A stretch of DNA of 64,000 nucleotides from Cristatella mucedo (lineage: Eukaryota > Bryozoa > Phylactolaemata > Cristatellidae): contig WPIO01000012.1 in NCBI GenBank assembly GCA_009760855.2, positions 2,886,001-2,950,000 of the forward strand. The letters run 5' to 3'. The notes beneath the pieces were generated by a model. It searched no databases. It worked only from the letters and a program-made list of their open reading frames with translations, and was not told the origin of the DNA. Below are positions 37,330 through 47,272 of this stretch, piece by piece (the first letter of the stretch is position 1; each line of letters opens with the position of its first letter). Position numbers and translations under genes: made by a program.

Positions 37330-37503
37330 GTCGCAATGGCTCACTAGGTAAAGCGGTTGCTTTTCACGACCTTGGCCCCGAGGTCGTGGGTTCGAATCCT
37401 GTGATGGGCGATCCTTTATCGCCACTGCAAGCGGTGGTGATAGCCGCTAAGGCTTTTCTGTCGCTATAGAAAAAGAGGCTGTTAAATCACTTGTATTATT
37501 TAT
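37330..37503 (+). mobile_element. SINE2 (tRNA-derived), best copy
   Basis: A box ATGGCTCACTAGG and B box GGTTCGAATCC (37390-37400) lie in a tRNA-like head. The body follows with GGCGATCCTTTATCGCCACT and the hairpin AGCGGTGGTGATAGCCGCT, then AAAGAGGCTGTTAAATCACT and a TATT-rich tail. It splits the LINE codons for YLSDLLPHQA, which are continuous in the copy at 42970-43010. Confidence 0.85.
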
Positions 37504-37966
37504 TTTTATTTTATCTACTACCCCACCAGGCTAGGCATCGTACCACCGGCTTTTCGGAATCTAACTGTTTACCTATACCTCATACAAACCTCAAATCCTT
37601 GGGAGACCGTGCCTTTAGCTCGTATGCCCCCAAAGCCTGGAACTCACTCACGACTTCCATCACGACATCCCGACTTGACACCACATTTAAAAAGAAATTA
37701 AAACGCACCTATTTATGAGGGCATTTAGTGGGTCCCTGTGATCCGTCCTTTACGTGGTTATGCGTTCTGACACTGTGGCATCCTGCCACTAACCACACTT
37801 GCATGCTGACCCTGTGCATTTCACCTCTAACCATGTTATTCATGTTGCTTATCAAGCATGATATTTTCACTCCCCATTCGATCGTGTTTCCTTTGCAGCA
37901 AATGTAAAGCGCCTAGAAAGAGATTGAGCTCTCTGAGGGCACTTTATCAATTGTATTATTATTATG

Positions 37967-38171
37967 ATATAGCTAATTTTTGCACATGATGCCCTGAGGG
38001 CACAAGGACAATGAAACTGCTGCAGCAGTTCAGGGAGGTAAAGGAGCCGAGCCATGGTAGGCCTCGTGGGTCGGAGCAAGAATTTTGCTCAGTATCCGTT
38101 AATCGACCGGTAGGCATCGCAGCTCCTTCAGCAAAGGGAACACATGGCTGCATCTCTGGGGTTTGTTGGCT
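37967..38171. other. Intergenic DNA, nothing recognised
   Basis: About 200 bp between two retroposons. Only chance frames. Confidence 0.35.
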
Positions 38172-38316
38172 AAATATAATTCATTCATTTATATAGCACC
38201 CCAAGAGAACTTAATCTCTATTCAGGCGCTTCACATATGCCTCGGGGCTCGAGCCCACGACCTCAGTCAGACCTTGGTCGGGGCGAGCACCTTAACCGCT
38301 AGACCAAACCAGCTCG
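38172..38316 (-). mobile_element. SINE1, full-length copy
   Basis: On the minus strand: GAGCTGGTTTGGTCTAGCGG, the run GTGCTCGCCCCGACCAAGGT, the B box GGGCTCGAGCCCC and the tail AAGCGCCTGAATAGAGATTA with GTTCTCTTGGGGTGCTATAT, ending in ATGAATTATA. It is inserted in the decayed LINE to its right. Confidence 0.9.
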
Positions 38317-38319
38317 GCG

Positions 38320-38865
38320 ACTAGCCTTGCAGCCCTGTTCATCATCAGCTGCAGAGGCTTAGTGGCTTTTTCGGTAGCCCAGTCAACGGAACTACAGTTG
38401 CCTAGCATAAACAGAACCAGGGAGCTAGTTAGATTTTTAGCCAACCACTGTTATAAGCAGTCCCTAATCTTGGATAGGGATCGTGCATGATGGCTAGCTG
38501 TGGAAGAGGTCTTCTTAATGAAGCTTTTAAACGTTAAGCAGTTATTAAAGAGGGACACCTAAATTCCGACTATACGGTACCGGTGGTACAATGGCATCAC
38601 TAATAAGAGGAGCAAAGTCTCCTTGACCAGCCAAACGCTTTGAGTGCCCTACGAATAGCTCAGTTTTATAACCATTTATAGTTTCAAGAAAATTGGCCAT
38701 CATCCAAGATCGAATTTCGGCAAGGCAAGGATTCAGCTTATGTCACTGAAGCAGAATCGGAGGGTTTCAATAACAAATACAGCTGCATCATCAACACAGA
38801 AGTGATAGCCGATCCTATTGGCCCAAATCACTTTCCCCACAGGCTCGGAATAAATGGAGAACAAT
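38320..38865 (-). mobile_element. Decayed CR1-like LINE
   Basis: The minus strand gives HFCVDDAAVFVIETL (motif with YADD replaced), ANFLETINGYKTELFVGHSK, SRNLGVLFNNCLTFKSFIKK and ATKPLQLMMNRAARLV, in one mostly continuous frame with stops. It is more distant from LINE-A and may be a separate lineage. Confidence 0.75.
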
Positions 38866-39135
38866 GTAAAAATAATTACTACCTCTATAGTATTTGTATC
38901 TTGTTTATTTGTATCTTACTTGTGTTTAGTTCGGTAGAGTACAAGCTATCAGAAGCATCAGCCGAAGCGATATGCCTAGGATCCAAGTGACGATTTTCTA
39001 TTTGATCCATACTACCTTGCACCAAATTCTTGAATTTGCATTGGCCTCAGTAGCAAGAAGACCATTGCTGACATGTTTGTTCCCGAGTACACACGTCAGC
39101 TGGTCTTTTCTAAAAACCAGCTCCACAAACTGTAC

Positions 39136-39137
<2 letters not shown>
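38866..39137. other. Intergenic DNA, nothing recognised
   Basis: No feature seen in about 270 bp before the CT run. Confidence 0.3.

Positions 39138-39220
<83 letters not shown>
39138..39220. repeat. (CT)n microsatellite
   Basis: About 41 uninterrupted CT units. Confidence 0.98.
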
Positions 39221-39224
<4 letters not shown>

Positions 39225-39524
39225 CACGAATCAGTGTGACAAATACTGTATCTTGGGCAGACGATAGCTGTTAGTCCAGTTGGATGTGTGTAATGGTTTA
39301 ACATAGTAATCTTGAGATTTGACCCAAGGCCGATAAAAAAATTCGACCCGGGCATGCCTCAACTCTCCCTTTCCCAACTCCTGCCACAGTGCATAATAAC
39401 AGGCCTGTCTTTCAGCTAAGAAAGAGCAAAAACTGGCGCTTTGACCCAACATTACAACATAAAACGCAAGTACGTAGGTAGGTATCAGCATGCACAAACA
39501 GGCCTGGCACTAGTGCATACAAAA

Positions 39525-39530
<6 letters not shown>

Positions 39531-39584
<54 letters not shown>

Positions 39585-39880
39585 TGTTCTCACGAATGTG
39601 GCACACACACACACAGATTGCACATCGGCATGGCATGCTTACTTGAACACATTAAAGAAAACGAATGCATGAACGCAGTGGAGGAAACTCGTGCACATGC
39701 AAGCATACACCCAAGTACCTTCCCTAAACCAAACATGTTCTCACGAATGTGGCACACACACACAGATTGCACATCGGCATGGCATGCTTACTTGAACACA
39801 TTAAAGAAAACGAATGCATGAACGCAGTGGAGGAAACTCGTGCACATGCAAGCATACACCCACGTACCTTCCCTAAACTT
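39531..39880. repeat. (CA)n run followed by a 151-bp tandem duplication
   Basis: (CA)n at 39531-39580, then two units of about 151 bp that start AACATGTTCTCACGAATGTG at 39581 and 39732. They are almost identical (the second has fewer CA units and CCCACG for CCCAAG), so the duplication is recent. Confidence 0.92.
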
Positions 39881-40295
39881 ACGTGTGTCTAATGAAGAGC
39901 ACAAGACGTAAAGAGCACAATTAATTCTCTTAAAATGTGTATTACTCATATTTCTTTAACCACAATAGCAATGCACATATCCCACAACGACAAAGATGCT
40001 ATCGGAACACAAACTCATGCATGCACGAGATCATCCAACAAGACGAATCCACAGCAAATAGCAGCAGCAGCCGTGGGAGCATTTCCAATAACGCAAATCA
40101 TCAGCTTAGTGCGCCACAGCGCAACTGCTGGCTCACGAGCAGAGTCGGCGGCCTAGTGGGAGAGGGCAAAGTTTGACGTCGGCTGGTCTAGGTAAACCAC
40201 TACTGCTTGCTGCTGTTGCTGCTGCAGTGATGCAGAAGCAGCAGCAGCGATCATCGGTACCGACCGGATGTGGCAGCACACTTGGAAGCACGGCT
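39881..40295. other. 3' flank of NDUFAF4
   Basis: It holds the presumed 3' UTR of NDUFAF4 (minus strand), with GCA-rich repeats at 40055-40070 and 40205-40240. No clear AATAAA was seen on the minus strand. Confidence 0.4.
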
Positions 40296-41553
40296 TCAGA
40301 GCTGCTTGGGCTGCGACGGCGACTGCAGCTGCCGGGGCTGCGGAAGGCTGCTAGATGCCGCCGAGCTCGCTGCCGACGACGCCTCGGCCGAGCCTTTCTT
40401 GGGCATGGCCAGATTGTAGGACTGAAAGTATCGAAGCAGCTGCTGCGCCTGCCTGGCCTCCAGGTTGTACTGCTTGGCCGCCGCCTCGGCATCGAACTGC
40501 TTCTTATTTGCATGGTGGCTGCTGATGAGCTCGAGCGCCTGCTTGAGCGTGACGCGCCCACGCGGTGGTGCAGCGATCGGCTCCCTGTAGCCATGCTCGG
40601 TGTCGGAGACCTAGAACGCGAAGGCAGCCGTGGTGCCTCACTGAAGGCCGCAGGGGCAGGTGGCGTTTTGGAGCAGAGACTGAGCTCAGTCCACAGTCAC
40701 ACGCTTAGTCTGCACGAGTCGGCATTCTGTCAAGCCTGAGCAAGCAAACTCCGAAAGCAGCTCACGAATCCCTAATTGGACGGCACCCAGTTATAAGGAG
40801 AGCCGGGCAAGCACACGGCCGGTACTGCTTTTACGTGTCGACTTTGCACTGCTGTCCACCTGGCTATAAGAAGTCTCAGAAACACACAAAAATAGGTACA
40901 GTGTGCAAGGTACATAGCAAAGATCCACGACCCAAAGAGCTGCCAGACTATGAATATGGCTGCAAGGCTGGTCTTCAAGTCCCAGCGGTTTGAGCACGTG
41001 TCACCTCTGCTGAAAGAGCTAGGATGGTTGCCGGTTAAGCAAATGATACAGAGCAAAGTTCTTACGCAGACCCACAAGGCCGGCCACGGCTTGGCTCCTT
41101 CGTACCTAGCTGAACTGCTGCATCAGTTTCAGCCTGTTCGCGCCCTCAGGTCCTGTGTAGACAATAAATTAGCTGTCCCATTCCTCCGCTTAAAGACAGT
41201 TGGCAACAGAAGGTTTAGCTCTGCAGGTCCTAGACTGTGGAACTCGCTTCCACAATTCTTACGAAACGACATCTACTCTCCAACTGCCGACTATGGCACA
41301 TCTTTTTCAGCGGTCCTCAACTGCTACTTCTATGCTACTCACTACCTCAACTGCTCTCCTAGCTCTGCTATGCTTCCCACTTTCTCTTTGTTGCGTAAGA
41401 CGAAGTCTGTTGGCTACAGAATGCGTACCGAAAGCCGCTTAGGCTGTGAGTGTGCTATACAAAACTCTCCTGCGTAACACCCACATGGTCTTTATGACTT
41501 TGTGGAGTTACTGACGGAGATACATTACTCTCCAATCCCCCATCTGGGAATAT

Positions 41554-41596
<43 letters not shown>

Positions 41597-44500
41597 CTCT
41601 GTCTCTCTCTCCTCTCTCTCTGTCTCCATCTCCGTCTCTCTGTCTCTCTCCTCTCTCTGTCTCCATCTCTCTTTCTGTCTCCATCTCCATCTCTCTGTGT
41701 GTCTCTCTCTCAACTATCTCCCTCTATCTGTATCGGTATATTTCTGCTACTCATTCAGGGCGTGCCACTATTTCTCAACAGCAATCGAATGCCGAGACTA
41801 GCTTCCAAGTGAATTCCTCAGGTCAGTGTTTGAAAAAACCACTGACACCCGAGGCCTCCTGTGGGTGGAAGACATAAAAACTTTGCCGGCTTGGTACAGG
41901 TGCTTGCACGCAGCTGTTGCTTAGCAGCAAGGTATGGGACCTGGACTAGGCCCATGCACACGTTGAGCCCAGCTTCAGTTTTCATGAGATCCAAACGTTT
42001 TAAAAAGGGTGTGCCTCCTCCAGACCAAGATCCATGCCAAAATTTGATGGCAATGGCTAAAGTGCGGTCACAGTGCCTGACTGATTTCATGCCACAGCAC
42101 AAATCATGCCAAATGCCAAATCACAAAGTTCTTCTAGAGCACCTTTCATCTCGCTTGAGCATCGCAGGCACTGTGCTATGGTACAGGTCCTATCTCAGTG
42201 GCATACTCCAAAGTATTGACGTGAATGGACAAAGATCATCCGAGGTACCTCTGAAATATGGAGTACCTCAGGGCTCCGTGCTAGGTCCGGTTCTTTTCAC
42301 AGTTTATACTCTCCCTCTTGTTGATGTGATTGCCAAGCACAATCTAGGCTTTCACTTCTATGCGGACGACACTCAGTTGTACCTTTGCTTTGATCCCTCC
42401 CAGCCTTCGAGCACCTCAAATTCTCTCAACTCACTTGCTGCATGTATTGATGACATCTGCACATGGATGGCAGCAAATTTTCTAAAACTAAACGATGATA
42501 AAACTAACTTACTAGTTGTGCGCAAACCCAGTGTGGTTCAGAAATTGGAAAGGCTGATACTAACAATTAGCTCTGCCAGCATATCTCCCATTGAATCAGC
42601 TCGAAATCTAGGTGTCATGTTCCAAAGTGGCCTCTCGTTAGACGACCACATCAGCTCCACAGTCAAGTCTGCCTACTTTCAGCTACTTAACATTGCTTAA
42701 ATTCGGGCTTGTCTAGATAAGGATACCACGTCTAAGATGGTCCATGCATTTATGACATCCCGTCTTGACTTCTGCAACTCACTGCTTCCTGGCCTAGCAG
42801 CATGTGCGATCAGGCGATTACAGATGGTGCAAAACTCCTCAGCTGGGCATGTCGGTCGTGAGCGTCGCAGTTGCCACATCACACCACTTCTCGCCGACCT
42901 GCACTGGCTACCAGTCAAGCAACTGATTGACTTCAAGGTTTTGTTGCTCACTTTTAGGTCAGTTCATTCTTTCACTCCAGCCTATCTCTCAGATCTACTC
43001 CCCCACCAGGCCAAGCATCGTACCACCTGCTTTTCGGAATTCAACAGTCTACCAATACCTCCCACAAACCTCAAATCCTTTGGAGACCATGCATTTAGTT
43101 CGTACGCTCCCAAAGCCTGGAACTCCCTCTCGACTTGCGTCAGAACATCCCCTGACTTGCCCACATTTAAAAAGAACTTCAAAACACACCTATTTAGGAC
43201 AGCATTTAGTGGGTTCCTGTGATTCGTCCTTCATGTGCTTATGCGTGCTGACACTATGCATGCTGCCACTAACCACATTTGCATGCTGACCCTGTGCATG
43301 ACACCCCTAACCACGTTATTCATGTTTATCAAGCATGATATTACCATTCAATCGCACTTCCCTTGGCAGAAAACGTGAAGCGCCTAGAAAGAGAGTGAGT
43401 TCTTTGAGGGCGTTTTATCAAGTGCATTATTATTGTTATTATTACTATAAATGCATTGAAGATTAGCAACGAATATCAGGGCAGAGTAATAGCACTCCTG
43501 CTGGCTGTTTGAGTGTGGCACAAATGAGGTACAAGTTAATTTGCATGCAGCACATGGGCTGCGGCAAGCCTGGTCCTCGTCAGCTACCTGCTTTCACAGC
43601 CAACTGCAGCTGTGCTGGGTCTGCCCCCTTCCGAAGAGGAGAGCACAGGGGATGTGCAAGCCACAGCGACGTCCGGACACCTGCTGCTGCATACAGCCTG
43701 GCAGGCTGGCTGGTCACGCCCCTCTGCCGATAAATGCAGGTCTTAACGGCGGAAGATCAGTGGCTTGCCTATCGAGCTGCTGCACTTGCTAACTCCTTGT
43801 CAGGGCATGTGCTGGCATGCTCCATGCAAGCCCTCAATTGCATAAGGGGGTCAAGGAATTGGCATTGCAAGGCAGCCATGTCCACGGGTGCACGGGTAGG
43901 CAGGTCCGAAAAAGCTTATCAAAAACTCGATAATAATAATAATAACAATAATAAAAGTAAGAGCCTCCTAATCAAATCAGCAAGCCGTGCATATCCCTGG
44001 TTCGCTCACTACAGCAGCACCACAATGCTCTTGCCGCTATTGCAGCAGCACGTCACAGCAACTGCTGCTCTGCAGATGCAGATGCACTGACTGACGAGCC
44101 TTCGACAAGCAGCGCACGCCAGGATGGGCCAAAACTTGCATGCCGGCTTGCTTGCACAGAGCAATGCAACAGCGCTCTCCTCGGTTACAACACATACATG
44201 CACGGCATCGACAATGCCCATGTTCCCACTGCAAACAAAGACTGGCAATTGCTAAAGCCTGTCGCTCGCTGCCTTACATAAGAGCACAGGGTTCGGCTGC
44301 GAAGGGCGGCAGGGCGGGAGCGGTGGCGGCGACTTCAGCTCACCTTGCCGCGATACTCGGGGAGCTTCCTCTGAGAGGCCGCCGGAGCGCCGCCAGCGGT
44401 GCTCGATGCCGAGCCGACCGACTGCACGTACAGCCCCTTGAGCCGCTCGTTCAGATCGTCGTGCTTGGCATGCAGGTCGGCTCCGCCAGCTGCTACTGGC

Positions 44501-44733
44501 TTGGCACTGGCCACTGGCATTGCAGCAGCGGCAGCAGCGGCGGATAGGTCAACGTTGCGATCAAGCCGTTGCTGCTGATCCTGCACTGGCTCTTTCTGCC
44601 TGGATACCTCACTGGGATATCGCGGTGCCGGCCGGACTACTTCCTGACTGCGAGCCAGCACACGCTGAGCGCGATCCTCGACGTTGTAGTTCTTGAACGG
44701 GCGAGTGACTGCTCGGGAGAACTTGCCGCCCAT
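40296..44733 (-). CDS. NDUFAF4: NDUFAF4, complex I assembly factor (two exons)
   Basis: Exon 1 is 44733-44344 (130 codons) and exon 2 is 40610-40296 (104 codons plus TGA), joined in phase 0 by a 3,733-bp intron with donor AAG|GTGAGC and acceptor TTCTAG|GTC. The protein of 234 residues starts MGGKFSRAVTRPFKNYNVED, matching the N terminus of NDUFAF4 (HRPAP20 family). Exon 2 has the conserved C-terminal block RVTLKQALELISSHHANK and QAQQLLRYFQSYNLAMP. In mammals NDUFAF4 works with NDUFAF3 in early assembly of mitochondrial complex I. Gly2 with Ser6 fits an N-myristoylation site. It is longer than human (175 residues), owing to an Ala-rich middle (residues about 70-90) and a Ser/Gln/Pro-rich tail. 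The start has A at -3 and G at +4. The intron holds LINE-B, a CT run and LINE-A. It faces ARHGEF7 head to head. Confidence 0.9.
40945..41515 (+). mobile_element. LINE-B (CR1-like), C-terminal copy in NDUFAF4 intron
   Basis: An open frame reads MNMAARLVFKSQRFEHVSPL, KELGWLPVKQMIQSKVLTQT, HKAGHGLAPSYLAELLHQF and GPRLWNSLPQFLRNDIYSPT. It is 5'-truncated and antisense to the host gene. This is the reference used here to rebuild the order of the broken copy at 11.9-14.9 kb. Confidence 0.88.
41551..41715. repeat. Imperfect CT microsatellite
   Basis: (CT)n with interspersed GTCTCCATCT-type units, lying at the 3' side of the LINE-B copy inside the NDUFAF4 intron. Confidence 0.9.
42118..43450 (+). 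mobile_element. LINE-A copy in NDUFAF4 intron
   Basis: It begins inside the RT palm (NHKVLLEHLSSRLSIAG) and keeps YGVPQGSVLGPVLF, FHFYADDTQLYLCFD (intact YADD), NFLKLNDDKTNLLVV and [17 protein letters not shown] stop at 42698 splits the frame, which resumes as VHAFMTSRLDFCNSLLPGLA through HLFRTAFSGFL at 43219. The 3' UTR, hairpin (AAGCGCCTAGAAAGAGAGTG) and ATT tail end near 43450. The finger part of the RT and all upstream ORF2 are missing. Confidence 0.92.
43451..44343. other. NDUFAF4 intron, exon-1 proximal part
   Basis: No repeat family recognised apart from an (AAT)n-like run at 43929-43955. Open frames at 43509-43792 and 43734-44090 show no motif. Confidence 0.4.
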
Positions 44734-44814
44734 TCTTAGTTCAGCCTCAGCTGGCGACGCCTGCAGCAAACCACAGCCGTAAGCTTGGACCTGACGAGTA
44801 TAACGGGTCTCAGC

Positions 44815-44965
44815 CCAGCAGGGTTGATGTGCTTGCACCTAACGAGCCAGGTTGTGAGTTTGAGTCCAGCAGAAGGCCATCCCTTATTGCCCACACCGAG
44901 AGGGACTCGGATAGTAGGTGTTAAGGCTTTTCGGTTGCTACATTAACGAAATTGTTGAGCTAGCC
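44815..44965 (+). mobile_element. SINE2, diverged, upstream of NDUFAF4
   Basis: GAGTTTGAGTCCAGCAG stands for the B box. CCATCCCTTATTGCCCACAC and GTTAAGGCTTTTCGGTTGCT match the SINE2 body. It lies 80-230 bp before the NDUFAF4 start codon and so within or near its promoter or 5' UTR. Confidence 0.7.
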
Positions 44966-45074
44966 GACCTTTCTTTTACTTTCATAGAGCATAAGTGAGG
45001 GTGAGCACGACTGAGAGCACAAGAAATAGATCGATTGATGAACGATTAAACCGAATGCAAGAGAATAGTAAGTG

Positions 45075-45365
45075 AGAAACAGACAGATTGTGAGACAGAC
45101 AGATTGTGAGACTGACAGATTGTGAGACTGACAGATTGAGACAGACAGATTAAGAGACGGACAGATTGAGAGACAGGCAAATTGAGAGACAGGCAGATTG
45201 AGAGACAGACAGATTGAGAGACAGACAGATTGAGAAGCAAACAGAACTGCACAGTATAAATTGAGAGACGGACATATTAAGAGACAGACAGATTGAGAGA
45301 CGTACAGATAGAGAAGCAGACAGATTGAGCGACAGGCAGATAGAGAGACAGTAAGATTGAGAGCA
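45075..45365. repeat. 16-bp GACAGACAGATTGAGA minisatellite
   Basis: About 18 imperfect units of the type GAGAGACAGACAGATT. The minus-strand frames rich in LSVSQSVCLSICLSLN are by-products. Confidence 0.9.
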
Positions 45366-47272
45366 CTGGCACTTGAGTTACTCATACTAAGCCTAAGCAG
45401 GCAAAGACACGTAGCTATCTCTAACTGGAATATTGACAGCATATTCCTGCCCTCTATGTTGCCCAGCAGACTTGAGTTGGACAAGGGAAAGCATTCCATT
45501 TAACAGAAGCAAATGCCAACACCCAACCCACTCGGCAGTCAACAACCTTTGCTGCTTTTCCTATTACCGACGAGACATTGTAAAAAGAGATACATTTTTA
45601 GTTCATCGCACGTGAAATAAGTGGGATAGGCTGAAGGAGGCAGAAAGACACACAGACAGACAGGAGGACCAGGTTCTCCGTTAGTTACCAGAACAGCATG
45701 GATATCCCAGTACTGCACAGTATACGTTTCAATAATATTTCCATACAAAGCTGTTCAGATAAACGTAAAAAATGTACCTAATCATTTCACAGTCGCAGGT
45801 TTGCATAGACTCGAAAGAAGCCTTAAACTCAAAAGCAGCACCAGCCTGCAAGGCACTAACAGCTACAGCTCGAGGAAGCAGCATACGTCCTAGAAATCTA
45901 ATTAGTCTCGCTGTGTGGGCGAATAAAATCTTCAATACATCCGAATCCATTACTAAAGTCGCAGCCACGGTTAAGGCATAACTCTAGAAAGCATTAAACG
46001 CCGCATGCAGCTGACTGCAGGCAAAATACCGAAATCAGCACTAATAGCCACATTAAAATCAGCGTCCCAAAAATATACTGTTTAGATTATCTGCAACATA
46101 AATTTGAACCAGTGTGACTGTTTGAGCGCTGTCCATACTCGGTGTCTGTGTGGGCTTACATTGCACGCTCATCCGTGCCTTCGGAAAGCAATCGGCAGTC
46201 ATAAACCAACATCGTAATCAAGACAGCAAAGGCAATAGAAATGCGTTTTCAAAAATTTGGGATAAACTAGCTCGACGATACAATATCAGGCATTTCCCTG
46301 CTCTTACACTAAACTATCGCGATCGAGACCTGACTCTGCGAGGGGCACGGATCACACCCAAGTTCCGCGAGATGGAAGAGTTTCAGAAAAGTTGGCGATA
46401 GTGCGCCCGTCTAAGCTGCTTCTTCTTCCCATACATATATAAACGGTATGCTCTGCCGACGGCGACCGTGAAACTAGTGAAAAGATCCCTTGACGCATTA
46501 CGCAATACAAACGCCGACCTTACCGGTGGTTGCTGGCCACGCCGGAAGAGCAACATAGTCCTTACCTCCGGCACTCAAGAACCCCCTCAACGCGCCATCT
46601 TTCGGTGCTCGGGCCTTCTCAGGTAGAAGCTGCGGCCCGGAAACACCTCTAGTTTGATTTAGCAGTTGCCAAAGCCGCTGTCAGATTCGGATAATACTGG
46701 AAATTGAATATCTTGGATACAATGTGATGTCGGATTACTTTGAAGCTCTCTTTAAGGTCAGCCAAAGACGCCGGTAGCAACCGTGTTTAATAAGATATCG
46801 TTGCCTCTGGTAGGCGCTGCACCACTTCGACTGCCCTTCGTCCTACGCGGAAGCCGCGCTCGGAGTGATGGAAGCTCTCTCATTTGGTGGCGCCTAGCTG
46901 TTTGCCTTAGGTAACGCGGTAGAGCTTTTTGGCAGTTGCTGCCTCCACTTCCCCATCGGGCCAGTCACGTCGGTGGGGGACGGGTGCCGAATCGTCTGCT
47001 GGAGTCTTACAAGCGACTGCAGACTTTTAATTTGTTCACGCCGCAGCGCGTTATTTCGTACCCCGCTGTGCCGGCTAGGTCGGCTCGGTGGGCGGTTGCC
47101 CGGCCGAGCGCCGCGGCGTCGGCACCCCCCTCACTCCATGACGACCGTTCGTTAGTTTATCAGATAGGCAGTGCCCGCGCTGCGATAGGCCGCAGAGCTT
47201 CCGTCGAGGCCGCATTAGCAATTGCACTCGTTTCTTCAGCAGCGTCCTGGGTGAGCGTCGCCTGGCTTCGCA
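45366..47272. promoter_or_regulatory. Intergenic space and ARHGEF7 promoter/5' UTR
   Basis: Left of about 46600 no gene is recognised; a frame at 46150-46401 is charged (KFREMEEFQKSWR at its end) but matches nothing known to me. From about 46800 to 47272 the sequence becomes GC- and CpG-rich (for example GGGCGGTTGCCCGGCCGAGC near 47089) without a TATA box, as in a housekeeping-type promoter with 5' UTR leading to the PIX start. Confidence 0.45.

Larger units (their letters stand above)
31230..37966 (+). mobile_element. LINE-A copy with an internal 111-bp repeat expansion
   Basis: The left end reads RRITKAESSFYKNIVESQMH then NRKLLMSMINRLLNRC (31275-31380), typical of the CR1 region between endonuclease and reverse transcriptase. 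About 4.8 kb of 111-bp tandem repeats follow. After the array come CVPAPFKKAVVMPLL (36414-36460), GRVSLFVLLDLSVAFDIIDH (36473-36532), a YGVPQ block, a frameshifted ADD block near 36765, then [47 protein letters not shown], the 3' UTR, hairpin and ATT tail to 37966. A SINE2 sits at 37330-37503. No endonuclease was found to the left. Many frameshifts make it inactive. Confidence 0.85.

Noticed and set aside
44960-45499. 179-codon Ser/Leu/Cys-rich frame on the minus strand
   Set aside because: It is driven by the 16-bp minisatellite; no domain and no splice context.
46150-46401. Charged 83-codon frame upstream of ARHGEF7
   Set aside because: No known domain, no clear splice sites and no transcript evidence; kept only as a remark.
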